This document shows positions 12,163-23,240 of a DNA stretch of 64,000 nt, in pieces. Numbering within the stretch: the stretch's first letter is position 1; each line of letters begins with the position of its first letter. The position numbers were made by a program, and so were the translations under genes. The notes beneath the pieces were generated by a model. It was not told the DNA's origin. It made no database searches and saw only the letters and a program-made list of their open reading frames with translations. The stretch is from Corylus avellana (Eukaryota; Streptophyta; Magnoliopsida; Fagales; Betulaceae): positions 2,728,001 through 2,792,000 of the forward strand of contig NC_081547.1 of NCBI RefSeq assembly GCF_901000735.1. The letters run 5' to 3'.

Positions 12163-13150
12163 TGTTTGTGCTTGTTATTTAGTTGTGTGTGCTAATTTAG
12201 TATTGGACGAAAATGGGCCGCAAAATCACTATCGTGGCACTATGGTGATTCAACACCTGGTCTCATTTCTCTCAAGAGAACCCTGCAGTGGCGGAGGTTT
12301 GAGCTATAGTACTGTGGGGGAGCATATAATCCTGTCATGTATAATTAAGTTCTTTGCAACAAGTTACTAACTGTCTTAATCGTCTGCTATTTTCGTCCTA
12401 ATCTGTGGTTCTTTCAAATAACCATCTTAATCTTTAGATATTTTCATCCTAGCCGTTGGTTCATTATAAAATCTGTCTTAATCTTTTGATAAATGATGGA
12501 GACGTACACGTAGAGTGGGCGCGTCCCTCCACATGGCTTGATAATTGTTAGGTAAAATGTCTGTATTATATGGGTTGAGGTATCATATCAATTGTCAACA
12601 ATATGCGGACAGTCAATTTGTTTTTCTGCTCTTAGACTTTAGATGTGGTGAGTAGGCTATATCATGCATTGGGGAGGTCGTCACCACCCTCAATTGGCCC
12701 TATTATACCATGCTTAATAAAAATTTGCACATGTCAAAAGAATCCTCGACTAGGTAAGTCCGACCCTTCTCCTTATAAACCATTTTCGTATTTCTTAAAC
12801 CTCGAGTGAAATAAGTTGAAATTTTCTAAAGGACCATCAAAAACTCAATCTTGTGGTCACATGAGAGCTACCAGAAGTAAGAATCTTCTTTGATCGTAAG
12901 ACCGTAGCCGAGCAAAAAATCGTTGCTATAGGCGTACACTCAGGAGAAGGCCACCCAACTAATAGCCCATACATTCACATATCCGTCCCTCGGTGTGGTG
13001 TATTGTGCTATCCATATGCCACGTCACGTGTTCTGGTACTGGCTAGAATCATATACGTCATATCTCATAATATGGCCTGGGATTGCCTATAGCGCATGTC
13101 ATTTCTTTGGCCATATCTTACTTGTGCATTTTCTTATTTCATGGACAAGT
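12163..13150. other. KAI2 3' flank and intergenic DNA
   Basis: The 3' UTR is followed by non-coding DNA. No gene or element boundary could be supported. Confidence 0.4.
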
Positions 13151-13310
13151 ACTTCATGTGCATTATAACCATAATCATGGCATGTACCAAACATTGAGGT
13201 AATTCATGTGCATCATAAATCATGGCACCTACCAAACATTAAGGTACTTCGTGTGCATTATAACCATATATATAATCATGACATGCATATAGCAAACATT
13301 AAAATAAAAC
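13151..13310 (+). repeat. Degenerate tandem repeat of about 45-50 bp, three copies
   Basis: Units beginning TTCATGTGCAT or TTCGTGTGCAT and containing ACCAAACATTRAGGTA recur near 13152, 13202 and 13245. Spacing is irregular and the last copy is expanded by a TA-rich run. Confidence 0.7.
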
Positions 13311-13724
13311 CTAACATGTGCAGGTATGGAGAGAAGGGTTTAGATCTCCCAACTGTGACAAGTGACATTTATAAAAGCATACTTATTTTTCTTAAATCCT
13401 CAAGAGCTTGGTTTCTTTTCTTGAAGCTTTGTCTTGTGTAATCTCCTAAGAGGTAGATGATCTGGCTTTTATAGGCAAATTTTGGTGGTGACAAGTCACC
13501 GACAACAGGGTTTCATGCGAGACCCCAATTTGCTTATCTTAATTGGACCAATTTGTTGTCGATGCTCTAAAGAGATGAGAGAAGGAAATAATAAGAATCT
13601 CAATTTTCCGCCTGAATTATAGCCACCCCGGTTGTAATTGTGACTCAGAACTTTTAATGATGTCCACATGAGCCTATCAAGGCTCTCGCAAACACAATTA
13701 TAATATATTATGATCCAATTGGTA

Positions 13725-13865
13725 ATGAAGTCTGTAGACTTTACCAAAGTGAATACGCAATAGCCCATACAGGTGGCAACATTGCCAGAGTGATGTAATG
13801 GTGTATATATTTGCATGTATTGTCATGTGAACCGTTAATATAACAAAGTAAAATTCATTGTACCA
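13725..13865 (+). repeat. Spacer segment duplicated with the KAI2 copies
   Basis: It contains the 20-mer ATAGCCCATACAGGTGGCAA and flanking sequence that recurs at about 16965-17150, downstream of the next copy. This shows that intergenic DNA was carried along in the tandem duplication. Similarity continues to AAAATTCATTG in both copies. Confidence 0.7.
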
Positions 13866-14214
13866 TTTAAATTGAGGGTATAATAGTCAAAATGGGTTCA
13901 ATTGAAACCCAATCATTTGGAGGACATTACATCAATTGAAAATTGCCTGCCTGAGAATTAGATGAAGTATATGTAATATTTTTTTAATGGCCGACAAGAC
14001 CCTACCACGTTTTTCATTACTCTTCCGTAATATAATATTAAAGTGGCTATGAGATAGATGAGACTTGTTTTTATTTTTTTATTTTTTGTGAATGAGATAG
14101 ATGAGACTTGGATCTAGTGACAAGGAGGAGACTGATTTTTACTAATATGCTATTTTGATTGTGTGACCGTTGTACTATATTTTTTTTAAGTTAATATATT
14201 TTCTGAACAGCGCA
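13866..14214. other. Intergenic, no gene seen
   Basis: Non-coding AT-rich DNA between the duplicated spacer and the ancestral promoter block of the next copy. Confidence 0.4.
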
Positions 14215-15180
14215 ACTATAATTTTGATTACAAGTGTCAGCTGGTGGACTAACACGGCAGGAAAGAGTTCCGTGACAATGACACGACAGGAAAAAATGTT
14301 CAACTAGAGTGACACGTCGCCCTTTCTGCAGCCCAAACAATTGCCAATAAAAACCTGCTAACTATATTTAATTAAGGGGAGAGGCTTAGGTACGGTCCTT
14401 CTAAACTACCGCAATCTACGGTAGTTTAGGAGGACCGCTGAGATCTTCCAAGGGGGAATTTTAACCCCAAACGGGCCAACCGGCAGTAGTTGCATGTTTT
14501 TTTTTTAAAAAAAAAATTGAAGAAGCCCCGTTAACTCCCTCTTCTCCGTCAGCTCTCTCTTCTCCAAAGGTAGAAAAACCCAAAATCTCCACTGAGAGGC
14601 TGGAGATTTTGTCGATTTTAAGTTTTTCTACCCATAGCGCAGAGAACAGAGAGAGAACTCAGATTTTGGGTTTTTCTACCCATAGCGACAACAAGATTGG
14701 AAGCATAAGAGAGGTCACCGTCGTTTCAAGGCTGCCGGTGTCGACAAGCACTGAGAGGCTGGAGATTTTGTTGATTTTGGGTTTTTCTACCCATAGCGCA
14801 GAGAACAGAGAGAGAGAACTCAAGAGAAGTTTTGGAGAAGAAGAGATATGACGTTTGGATTCCCGTTAATGCCGTCAATTTTTTTTTTTTCTTTTTTTTT
14901 AAAAAACAACTACTGCTCTTTGGGGTTAAAATTCCCCCTTGAAAGATCTCAGCGGTCCTTCTAAACTACCGCAGATTACGGTAGTTTAGAAGGACCGTAC
15001 CTAAGCCTCTCCCTTAATTAAGTAGTGCTTGCTTTTTACAGTTGGACAAACTTAATTATCGTGAAATTAAGATCACTGCAAGCGGTGCTCTTAGTCCCCT
15101 ACACTGCACAGCACCTCTATAAAACCCAAATCACCGAACATGATATAGAAAGCAGAAATTTGAAAGGAATATCGTTAAGA
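14215..15180 (+). promoter_or_regulatory. Promoter of the second KAI2-like copy, split by a transposon
   Basis: 14215-14376 and 15014-15180 together match the promoter of the third copy (19911-20165). Shared stretches include ACAAGTGTCAG, ATGACACGACAGGAAAAA, GACACGTCGC and a TATA element in the context CACCTCTATAAAA (15117-15124 here). The 637-bp element at 14377-15013 separates the distal part from the TATA-proximal part. Confidence 0.75.
14377..15013. mobile_element. Foldback MULE-like element in the KAI2-like promoter
   Basis: Terminal inverted repeats of about 140 bp begin GGGAGAGGCTTAGGTACGG and end with the complement. TTAATTAAG flanks it exactly (14368-14376 and 15014-15022). Each arm also carries a small palindrome around CTAAACTACCG. 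The interior (about 14593-14825) holds two direct copies of a roughly 70-bp segment containing TTTTTCTACCCATAGCG, giving a short open frame with repeated FSTHSAENRER. No transposase was seen. Confidence 0.88.
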
Positions 15181-15186
15181 ATATTA

Positions 15187-15673
15187 TGTTAGGATTATTT
15201 AATTATTTAGGTATTATTAGTCTATTAAGTTTACATTTCTTTAATCTACTAAGTTACTTGTCTCTCTATAAATAGAGGTCTCTATATTTATTATCATAAT
15301 CAATAATCAACACAATGTAGTTCATTGTGTGCTTCCGCTCTCCTTATTATTTTTTTCGTTCTTTTATATCTCTCAATTATTTCAACATGCTATCAAAACA
15401 TTTTAACATAATATCAGAGTCAATTTTTTTAGCCTTCAATAATCATTTTTTATAGTGTTTTCCTTTTATCGAATTTTAGTCTTATCACTTTACACCAAGC
15501 GCCACCAAAATATCTGCTGTTTATAGTCTCAAAATCGTGCCAGCCCTATAGATTTGGAATTGCCATCAGCCCTCTGACACGGCACCATGCGCCTCCGTCA
15601 GTTTCTAGCTACGCCGTCGCTGCCCTTGCAGGAGCTACACGCTTCTGACATGCTATCAAAGCATTCTAACAAA
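15187..15673 (+). mobile_element. Truncated copia-type retrotransposon (LTR plus leader)
   Basis: A 201-bp LTR runs from TGTTAGG to CAACA (15187-15387) and has an internal TATA-like CTCTATAAATAG. Directly after it comes TGCTATCAAAACA, matching 10 of 13 bases of the initiator-tRNA-Met primer site typical of plant copia elements. About 285 bp of leader follows and ends CTAACA. No gag or pol is present. It lies between the TATA box and the original ATG of the second KAI2-like copy. Flanks share AATATT, but a clean 5-bp target duplication is not visible. Confidence 0.7.
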
Positions 15674-15688
15674 TATTGAGAAAGAACA

Positions 15689-16683
15689 ATGGGGATAGTG
15701 AAGCAGCTCACAACGTGAGGGTTTTAGGATCAGGCGAACAAAAAGTAGTTCTGGGGCATGGGTTTGGGACGGATCAGTCAGTGTGGAAGCACCTTATCCC
15801 TCACCTCGTCGATGAATATCGTGTCATCCTCTACGATAATATGGGCGCCGGTACAACAAACCCAGACTACTTCGATTTCGAACGCTATTCGACGCTTGAG
15901 GGGTTTGCGTACGATTTGCTTGCCATTTTAGAAGAGCTTCAAGTTGATTCCTGCATCTTTGTTGGTCACTCAGTCTTGGGCATGGTAGGTTTCATCGCCT
16001 CCATCGCACGCCGCGATCTTTTCTCCAAGATTGTTACGGTCTCCCCCACTCCAAGGTGTGTACATCCTTAATTAAATACCATACAAATAATATACATGGT
16101 TAAGTTTCTTGGCCGGCGATTATTTTTGAAATAAGCGGCTATTTAACAGTAATAACACGTTTAATTTCAATAAAATTTCATTTTCTTTTCTTTCCTCTTC
16201 GCTCCTTTTCTTTTCTTTTGTTTTATAGGTTAATTATTGAATGATGGGAATTACCATGGAGGATTCAAGCGAGAAGATCTAGACCAGATATTCGAAGCGG
16301 TGTCGTCAAATTACAAGGCATGGTGCTCCGGGTTCGCCCCACAAATTGTGGGCGGTGACATGGACTCTATGGCGGTCCAAGAATTCTCTCGAACCCTGTT
16401 TAACATGAGACCGGACATAGCCTTGTCCTTGGTCCAAACCATATTCCTTAGCTACACGAGACACATACTAAGCCATGTCACGGTGCCTTGCCACATAATA
16501 CAAAGTATGAAGGACTTGGCTGTGCCGGTGGTAGTGTCTGAGTATTTGCATCAAAATCTTGGCGGTGAGTCAATCGTGGAAGTCGTACCCACAGGAGGTC
16601 ATTTGCCACAGCTAAGGTCGCCAGATATTTTGATTCCCGTGCTTCTCAACCACATTCGCTACAGTATTGCAGACTTGGAGTAG
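15689..16683 (+). pseudogene. KAI2-like copy 2, frameshifted
   Basis: Exon 1 spans 15689-16055 and exon 2 spans 16229-16683. The original ATG at 15689 is followed by GGGATAGTG, then a 1-bp deletion relative to copy 3, so translation hits TGA after nine codons. The conserved frame (from [11 protein letters not shown]) has no in-frame ATG upstream. A second lesion is a 4-bp ATTA duplication just inside exon 2 (about 16231-16236), which shifts the frame whichever nearby donor GT is used. Otherwise the body is well preserved: [17 protein letters not shown] nucleophile elbow, MKDLAVP Asp and GGHLPQ His. VSAM after the Ser is changed to VLGM. The preserved body suggests recent inactivation. Unannotated splicing or non-AUG initiation cannot be fully excluded. 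Confidence 0.85.
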
Positions 16684-17156
16684 AATTTAGTCGGTGACTT
16701 GGCTAAAGTAGCTCCAGCGTTTTGTTCTACTTTTCTTGTTTTGTTCGACTCTTAAGGCATCCATAAGTTATCACGGTCCATATATATATATATCAAGCTA
16801 AAGTGGGATCCTGTTAAATCGACTTACTTTGTCTAAAATTTTAAATTTATAGTTTTTTTAGTCGAAATATTTTAATTAAATGAAAGTTAGAGACCCACCC
16901 AGTTCAGGCACATTAGCCCCTATTGGGCCACTCACAATTGTAGGAGTTTCTTATCTACTTGTTAATAAAGTCTTTAGACTTTTGTCAAAGTAATATGTAA
17001 TAGCCCATACAGGTGGCAACATTGCGCCTCTTCACCAAAGTGATCATTTAATGGTGTTCGCATGTATTAATTATCCTTTGTCATACCATTTAAAATGACC
17101 ATGACATTAGTATGTATTTTTAAATATAACAAAATAAAATTCATTGCATTAGTTTA
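16684..17156. other. 3' flank of KAI2-like copy 2
   Basis: 3' UTR, followed at about 16965-17150 by the spacer segment shared with 13725-13865. Confidence 0.5.
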
Positions 17157-17388
17157 GAGCGTGTTTGAAATTGCGTTTGAAAAATAAAGTTTTTAAGTTA
17201 AAAAGAGCTTTTGGACAAAAGTTTTATTTTTAAACTTTTGCCAAAAGTATATTTTAGTCATTCTTAAGCGTTTTGTACTCTTAAAAGCATTTTCAATTTT
17301 TTTACCAAACGAATACTTTTTTCTTAAACAAACTTTTTGAGTGTTAAAATTATTTTTTGGCTCCTCAAATGCAATCTCAAACATGCCC
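17157..17388. mobile_element. hAT-like MITE
   Basis: The left end GAGCGTGTTTGAAATTGCG and the reverse complement of the right end, GGGCATGTTTGAGATTGCA, are inverted copies. Flanking 8-mers TTAGTTTA and TTAATTGA match at 6 of 8 positions, suggesting an old 8-bp duplication. Family call is tentative. Confidence 0.6.
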
Positions 17389-18158
17389 TTAATTGAAGGT
17401 ATTTGTTTAATATACATTGCAAATTGCTTGATAATTCAAAAAGAGTGTGTATTTTTCCTTTTTTAAGAACTGACTGAACCTACCCCTTTTTTATTACTCT
17501 TTCGTAATATAGTAATATAACATGGTATGGGATACATTGCATTTAGCATTACTTTTTTATAAATCTTGGAGGAGTCCATAAAGTGTTATTATAGATGAAT
17601 CAAGTATTACTCTAACTTTGTCGCACTAAGAGAATTCTCACCTCTACTCTTCCTTTTTTCATTTTGATATTAAAAGGAAAAAACCAACAAAGAGTTTTTT
17701 TTAGCGTATAAGAGTTTGGATTATGCATGCAACATGGGACTTAGATCTATAAGGTATTAGACTGGGTGCAAAACGTTTTATCTTAAATACATAAACAACA
17801 GTTGTAACAGCACATAAAAAAAGAACTGATTTTTTCTTTTCTTTTTTGAGCAGCGTAAGAATCTTATTTAGAACCCTATCAATAGCTTCTCAACTATTTT
17901 GTGATTTATGCTTTTTGAGGATTTTGTGTTTCATCGTTCATCAAGATCATTCTGTTCTATGTATTCTGGGGAGAACAGAGGATCAAAGGCCATGGCCATG
18001 GCAGTGCCCATAGAAATACTCAAGGGTGAGAATTAATGGAGCAAAAGGGTGGCCCTATACCAAAGCACAGAGAAGGGGAGGGGAGATCGGAGTGCTGTGA
18101 AGAAGAGGAGAGAGTGAGAGGGATGGAGAAAGGAGGTGGGGGTGGAAAACGTGAGAGG
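17389..18158. other. Intergenic, no gene seen
   Basis: Non-coding DNA. A purine-rich stretch (about 18060-18150) precedes the next element. Confidence 0.4.
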
Positions 18159-19131
18159 TAGGGCTGTTAAGTGAGCGAAGCGTCTCGCGAGCAAGCTCGG
18201 GCTCGGCTCGCATAAGCTCGGCTCGTGCTCGACTCGAATATTAAATGAAGCACTTTATGAACACAAATCATGGCTCGAATATTAAACGAAGTAAGCTCGG
18301 CTCGACTCGGCTAAGCTCGTGAACAACTCGTATAAGCTCGAGTGTGTGTATATATATATATAAACTAAGTAATAGATAATTAATTATAAACCTCATAATT
18401 ATTAAAACCTTAAAATTGCATTTATATTTAAGCGTTAGAGAATGAAAAATTCTAGACCTTTCGTGATGAAAGAGAGAGAGAGCAATCATTAAAAAAACCT
18501 CGATTCAATTAGAGCAGATTCAAACGAAAGGAAAAAGAATCAAGCAGAAACTATTGAGGGAGATTACGAAAGGTATAAACTATTGATGAAGCAAACAGAC
18601 TCAAACACTATCACAACATGTCTGGTGAGTGAGAGTGAGAGAGTGGGAAATGAGAGTTCAGGTGGAAGATCCGTTGTGACTGGTGAGGGGGATTGAGAGA
18701 GAGACGTTAAAAAAATATTTTTTTGTAGGGGGCGTTGTCCCAATGCAGTCTAAATGCAACCTGTTAACTTGTCCCACATTATGAAGAAAACATCAATCTC
18801 CAAGTTTACTTATCTATAAAATGATGCATATCCTCTCTCTTTAAAACCAAATGCCTTGCTGTATTGACTCAGGCTCCATACTCGACTAACCAGGCTAAGC
18901 AAATACTCATATGTAAACTAATTTCTTAAGCCATTTAAGAGTACTTGAAGTTAAAAAAAAAATTTAAAACAAAAACATTAAATATAAGAGCCAGCTCGCG
19001 AGCTGGCTCGGCTCGACTTATTATTGGCTCGAGCTCGATTTTTTTGGCTCGCCCTTGAGCTCGAGTAATATTTAAACGAGCCAAGCTTGAACAAGGGAAG
19101 CTCGCTCAAGCTCGGCTCGTTTACACCTCTA
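18159..19131. mobile_element. Non-autonomous hAT-like element rich in GGCTCG
   Basis: The left end is TAGGGCTGTTAAGTGAGC, and the reverse complement of the right end is TAGAGGTGTAAACGAGCC. Both subterminal regions are dense in AGCTCGGCTCG-type motifs in opposite orientation, a pattern seen in plant hAT non-autonomous elements. No clean 8-bp duplication was found at the ends I chose. The gap-flanking duplication begins inside this element at 18639. Confidence 0.6.
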
Positions 19132-19271
19132 GAGGTGAGTGGAGAGAGGATAGAGGTTGTGTTATTTTAGGATTAACATATTGCATTTGGGCATTTAGTA
19201 GTGAGAAACACTTTAATGTTGGTTAAATTTAGAGCTTTTTATGTGGGGAATAGATCTTTTTTGGTCTATTT

Positions 19272-19803
19272 TGGACCGGAGAATATTTAAATAATGATCA
19301 GGATCTCTATAAATAGAACATTTGGCACATTAATAAAAAAAACAAAAAAATATTATACATTTTAAAAAAATGATTATAAAATAAAATTATAAAAATTTAT
19401 AAAAAATTAAAGAGTGCTTGGCTACCCCCATACCACCCCAGTTGGGGCTGAGGCTCGGTTTGGGATGGCCGAAGCCACCCATGGGCCATGGCCCTAGGGG
19501 GAGGGCCAGATCTAAAATATATATATATATATCGTTTAGACCACCTCCAAGAGGCCAAACAATTTTTTTTTTTTAATTTGGGTTTAGGGGATGGCCGGCC
19601 AGACCACCCCTAAGGGCCATGGGGTGGTCCGGCCACCCCTTATGGCCAAAATATGGTAGCCAATCACTTCTTATTTTCTTATTAATTTTTTTAATATGAA
19701 ATATTATTTTTATTATTTTTTTATAGTAGAACATGTATCTTATTTATAACTTTAAGATTTTTAAGAAGAAATTTTAGCCATAAAATGAATATTCTTCGGT
19801 CAA
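19272..19803. mobile_element. Foldback element with GC-rich palindromic core
   Basis: AT-rich arms (GACCGGAGAATATTTAAAT on the left, the complement-like AATATTCTTCGGTCAAT on the right) surround a core with repeated GGCCATGG/GGTGGCC palindromes. Ends are approximate and no target duplication was fixed. An identical second copy lies at about 21470-22001 in the post-gap duplication. Confidence 0.5.
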
Positions 19804-19910
19804 TTATAAATGGAGAAGATCATATTTCTGGATGTGGGTGATTTTTTTGTGATTTTTCTTAAACATAAAAGAAGAAAAGGGGCTATGAATAAGCTATAAC
19901 TAGGCTCTTA

Positions 19911-20199
19911 CAAGTGTCAGTTAGCTAGTTTACTAACGGCTGGGACTGGAAATGCTCCAATGAAAATGACACGACAGGAAAAATGTTCCACTAGAATGAC
20001 ACGTCGCTTCAGCTCTGTTTTTTGCCCTTTATACAGCTCAGTTGTTAAGAAAAACTTCCTAACTATATCTAATCGTCAAAGATCCGTGCTCTTTTAGTCC
20101 CCTACTCAACACCTCTATAAAATCCAAATCACTGAACATCGTAAACATCATATAGAAAGCAGAAATTTGAAAAGAAATAAAATTAAAGATATATCGAAA
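19911..20199 (+). promoter_or_regulatory. Promoter and 5' leader of KAI2-like copy 3
   Basis: TATA element CTATAAAAT at 20114-20122, 86 bp before the ATG at 20200. The block is shared with copy 2 and here is not interrupted. It is repeated at 22109-22397. Confidence 0.7.
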
Positions 20200-20736
20200 A
20201 TGGGGATAGTGGAAGAAGCTCACAACGTGAGGGTTTTAGGATCAGGCGAGCAAAAAGTAGTTCTCGGGCATGGGTTTGGGACAGATCAGTCGGTGTGGAA
20301 GCACCTTGTACCTCACCTCATTGATGAATATCGTGTCATCCTCTACGATAATATGGGCGCCGGTACGACAAACCCAGAGTACTTCGATTTCGAACGCTAT
20401 TCGACGCTCGAGGGGTTTGCGTACGATTTGCTTGCCATTTTAGAAGAGCTTCAAGTTGATTCCTGCATCTTTGTTGGCCACTCAGTCTCGGCCATGGTGG
20501 GTTCGATCGCCTCCATCGCACGCCCTGATCTTTTCTCCAAGATTGTCATGATCTCCCCAAGTCCAAGGTGCGCGCGTACATCCTTAAATACCATATATGA
20601 TAAATAAACAGCGAGTGTTCGTTTCTTTCGTACTGAGTTTGAAAATTTCCTTTGATTTAATCCATAAAATAGATACGTATTTTTTTAATAATATTAAATG
20701 AATTGAAAAACAATTATATTTAAAAAAAGAAAAAAA

Positions 20737-20836
20737 NNNNNNNNNNNNNNNNNNNNNNNNNNNNNNNNNNNNNNNNNNNNNNNNNNNNNNNNNNNNNNNN
20801 NNNNNNNNNNNNNNNNNNNNNNNNNNNNNNNNNNNN
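20737..20836. other. Scaffold gap, 100 N
   Basis: Exactly 100 N, the conventional size for a gap of unknown length. Confidence 0.99.
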
Positions 20837-22934
20837 GAGAGTGGGAAATGAGAGTTCAGGTGGAAGATCCGTTGTGACTGGTGAGGGGGATTGAGAGAGA
20901 GACGTTAAAAAAATATTTTTTTGTAGGGGGCGTTGTCCCAATGCAGTCTAAATGCAACCTGTTAACTTGTCCCACATTATGAAGAAAACATCAATCTCCA
21001 AGTTTACTTATCTATAAAATGATGCATATCCTCTCTCTTTAAAACCAAATGCCTTGCTGTATTGACTCAGGCTCCATACTCGACTAACCAGGCTAAGCAA
21101 ATACTCATATGTAAACTAATTTCTTAAGCCATTTAAGAGTACTTGAAGTTAAAAAAAAAATTTAAAACAAAAACATTAAATATAAGAGCCAGCTCGCGAG
21201 CTGGCTCGGCTCGACTTATTATTGGCTCGAGCTCGATTTTTTTGGCTCGCCCTTGAGCTCGAGTAATATTTAAACGAGCCAAGCTTGAACAAGGGAAGCT
21301 CGCTCAAGCTCGGCTCGTTTACACCTCTAGAGGTGAGTGGAGAGAGGATAGAGGTTGTGTTATTTTAGGATTAACATATTGCATTTGGGCATTTAGTAGT
21401 GAGAAACACTTTAATGTTGGTTAAATTTAGAGCTTTTTATGTGGGGAATAGATCTTTTTTGGTCTATTTTGGACCGGAGAATATTTAAATAATGATCAGG
21501 ATCTCTATAAATAGAACATTTGGCACATTAATAAAAAAAACAAAAAAATATTATACATTTTAAAAAAATGATTATAAAATAAAATTATAAAAATTTATAA
21601 AAAATTAAAGAGTGCTTGGCTACCCCCATACCACCCCAGTTGGGGCTGAGGCTCGGTTTGGGATGGCCGAAGCCACCCATGGGCCATGGCCCTAGGGGGA
21701 GGGCCAGATCTAAAATATATATATATATATCGTTTAGACCACCTCCAAGAGGCCAAACAATTTTTTTTTTTTAATTTGGGTTTAGGGGATGGCCGGCCAG
21801 ACCACCCCTAAGGGCCATGGGGTGGTCCGGCCACCCCTTATGGCCAAAATATGGTAGCCAATCACTTCTTATTTTCTTATTAATTTTTTTAATATGAAAT
21901 ATTATTTTTATTATTTTTTTATAGTAGAACATGTATCTTATTTATAACTTTAAGATTTTTAAGAAGAAATTTTAGCCATAAAATGAATATTCTTCGGTCA
22001 ATTATAAATGGAGAAGATCATATTTCTGGATGTGGGTGATTTTTTTGTGATTTTTCTTAAACATAAAAGAAGAAAAGGGGCTATGAATAAGCTATAACTA
22101 GGCTCTTACAAGTGTCAGTTAGCTAGTTTACTAACGGCTGGGACTGGAAATGCTCCAATGAAAATGACACGACAGGAAAAATGTTCCACTAGAATGACAC
22201 GTCGCTTCAGCTCTGTTTTTTGCCCTTTATACAGCTCAGTTGTTAAGAAAAACTTCCTAACTATATCTAATCGTCAAAGATCCGTGCTCTTTTAGTCCCC
22301 TACTCAACACCTCTATAAAATCCAAATCACTGAACATCGTAAACATCATATAGAAAGCAGAAATTTGAAAAGAAATAAAATTAAAGATATATCGAAAATG
22401 GGGATAGTGGAAGAAGCTCACAACGTGAGGGTTTTAGGATCAGGCGAGCAAAAAGTAGTTCTCGGGCATGGGTTTGGGACAGATCAGTCGGTGTGGAAGC
22501 ACCTTGTACCTCACCTCATTGATGAATATCGTGTCATCCTCTACGATAATATGGGCGCCGGTACGACAAACCCAGAGTACTTCGATTTCGAACGCTATTC
22601 GACGCTCGAGGGGTTTGCGTACGATTTGCTTGCCATTTTAGAAGAGCTTCAAGTTGATTCCTGCATCTTTGTTGGCCACTCAGTCTCGGCCATGGTGGGT
22701 TCGATCGCCTCCATCGCACGCCCTGATCTTTTCTCCAAGATTGTCATGATCTCCCCAAGTCCAAGGTGCGCGCGTACATCCTTAAATACCATATATGATA
22801 AATAAACAGCGAGTGTTCGTTTCTTTCGTACTGAGTTTGAAAATTTCCTTTGATTTAATCCATAAAATAGATACGTATTTTTTTAATAATATTAAATGAA
22901 TTGAAAAACAATTATATTTAAAAAAAGAAAAAAA
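20837..22934 (+). repeat. Second copy of 18639-20736 (likely unmerged contig overlap)
   Basis: The 2098 bp after the gap repeat the 2098 bp before it at a constant offset of 2198. No difference was seen in the stretches I compared, including homopolymers. The first copy ends exactly at the N run and the second starts exactly after it. This looks like an assembly overlap and not a biological duplication. Confidence 0.9.
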
Positions 22935-23029
22935 AGAAAAAAGTGTCATTCTTACTTGTATAGACTAAATGAATATTTCTACATAGTGTAAATCAGGAAG
23001 GAGTTGACCCTAGTAATATAATTTTGACC

Positions 23030-23240
23030 TGTATTTTCTAAAGTAGACGCAGGAAACGGATTAATTTCGTAGATTATAGGTTCGCTTCGGGTTGAAATCA
23101 TTTCGCGCGCATCATGTAGCATATGTTTCGGTAGGAATAAAAAATTCCGCTGCCGCCTGCCGGGAATCGAACACGAATAATCCGCACTCAGTAATAAAGA
23201 CCACTTCTGGTTTTCTAATTGATGCTACAGCGGATATTGA
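23030..23240 (-). repeat. tRNA-like sequence, possible SINE head
   Basis: On the minus strand a B-box-like GTTCGATTCCC (complement of 23162-23172) lies inside a pair of complementary 7-mers TCCGCTG/CAGCGGA (23228-23234 and 23146-23152), about 89 nt apart like an acceptor stem. The D-arm region lacks the conserved GG, so it is not a convincing functional tRNA. It lies in the intron of KAI2-like copy 3. Confidence 0.35.

Noticed and set aside
15676..16071. Functional start of KAI2-like copy 2 at 15676
   Set aside because: That frame would start at TTG, not ATG, with a stop just upstream. The ancestral ATG at 15689 is out of frame after a 1-bp deletion.
18159..19131. Clean 8-bp target duplication for the hAT-like element
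   Set aside because: Flanks GTGAGAGG and GAGGTGAG look similar but do not align as a direct repeat, so no duplication is claimed.
22398..22765. An additional (fifth) KAI2-like exon 1
   Set aside because: It is identical to 20200-20567, inside a duplication whose edges coincide with a 100-N gap. Treated as an assembly overlap.
23146..23234. Functional tRNA gene on the minus strand
   Set aside because: It has a B-box-like segment and a 7-bp acceptor-like pairing, but it is 89 nt long and lacks the D-loop GG and a clear anticodon arm. Listed only as a possible SINE head.
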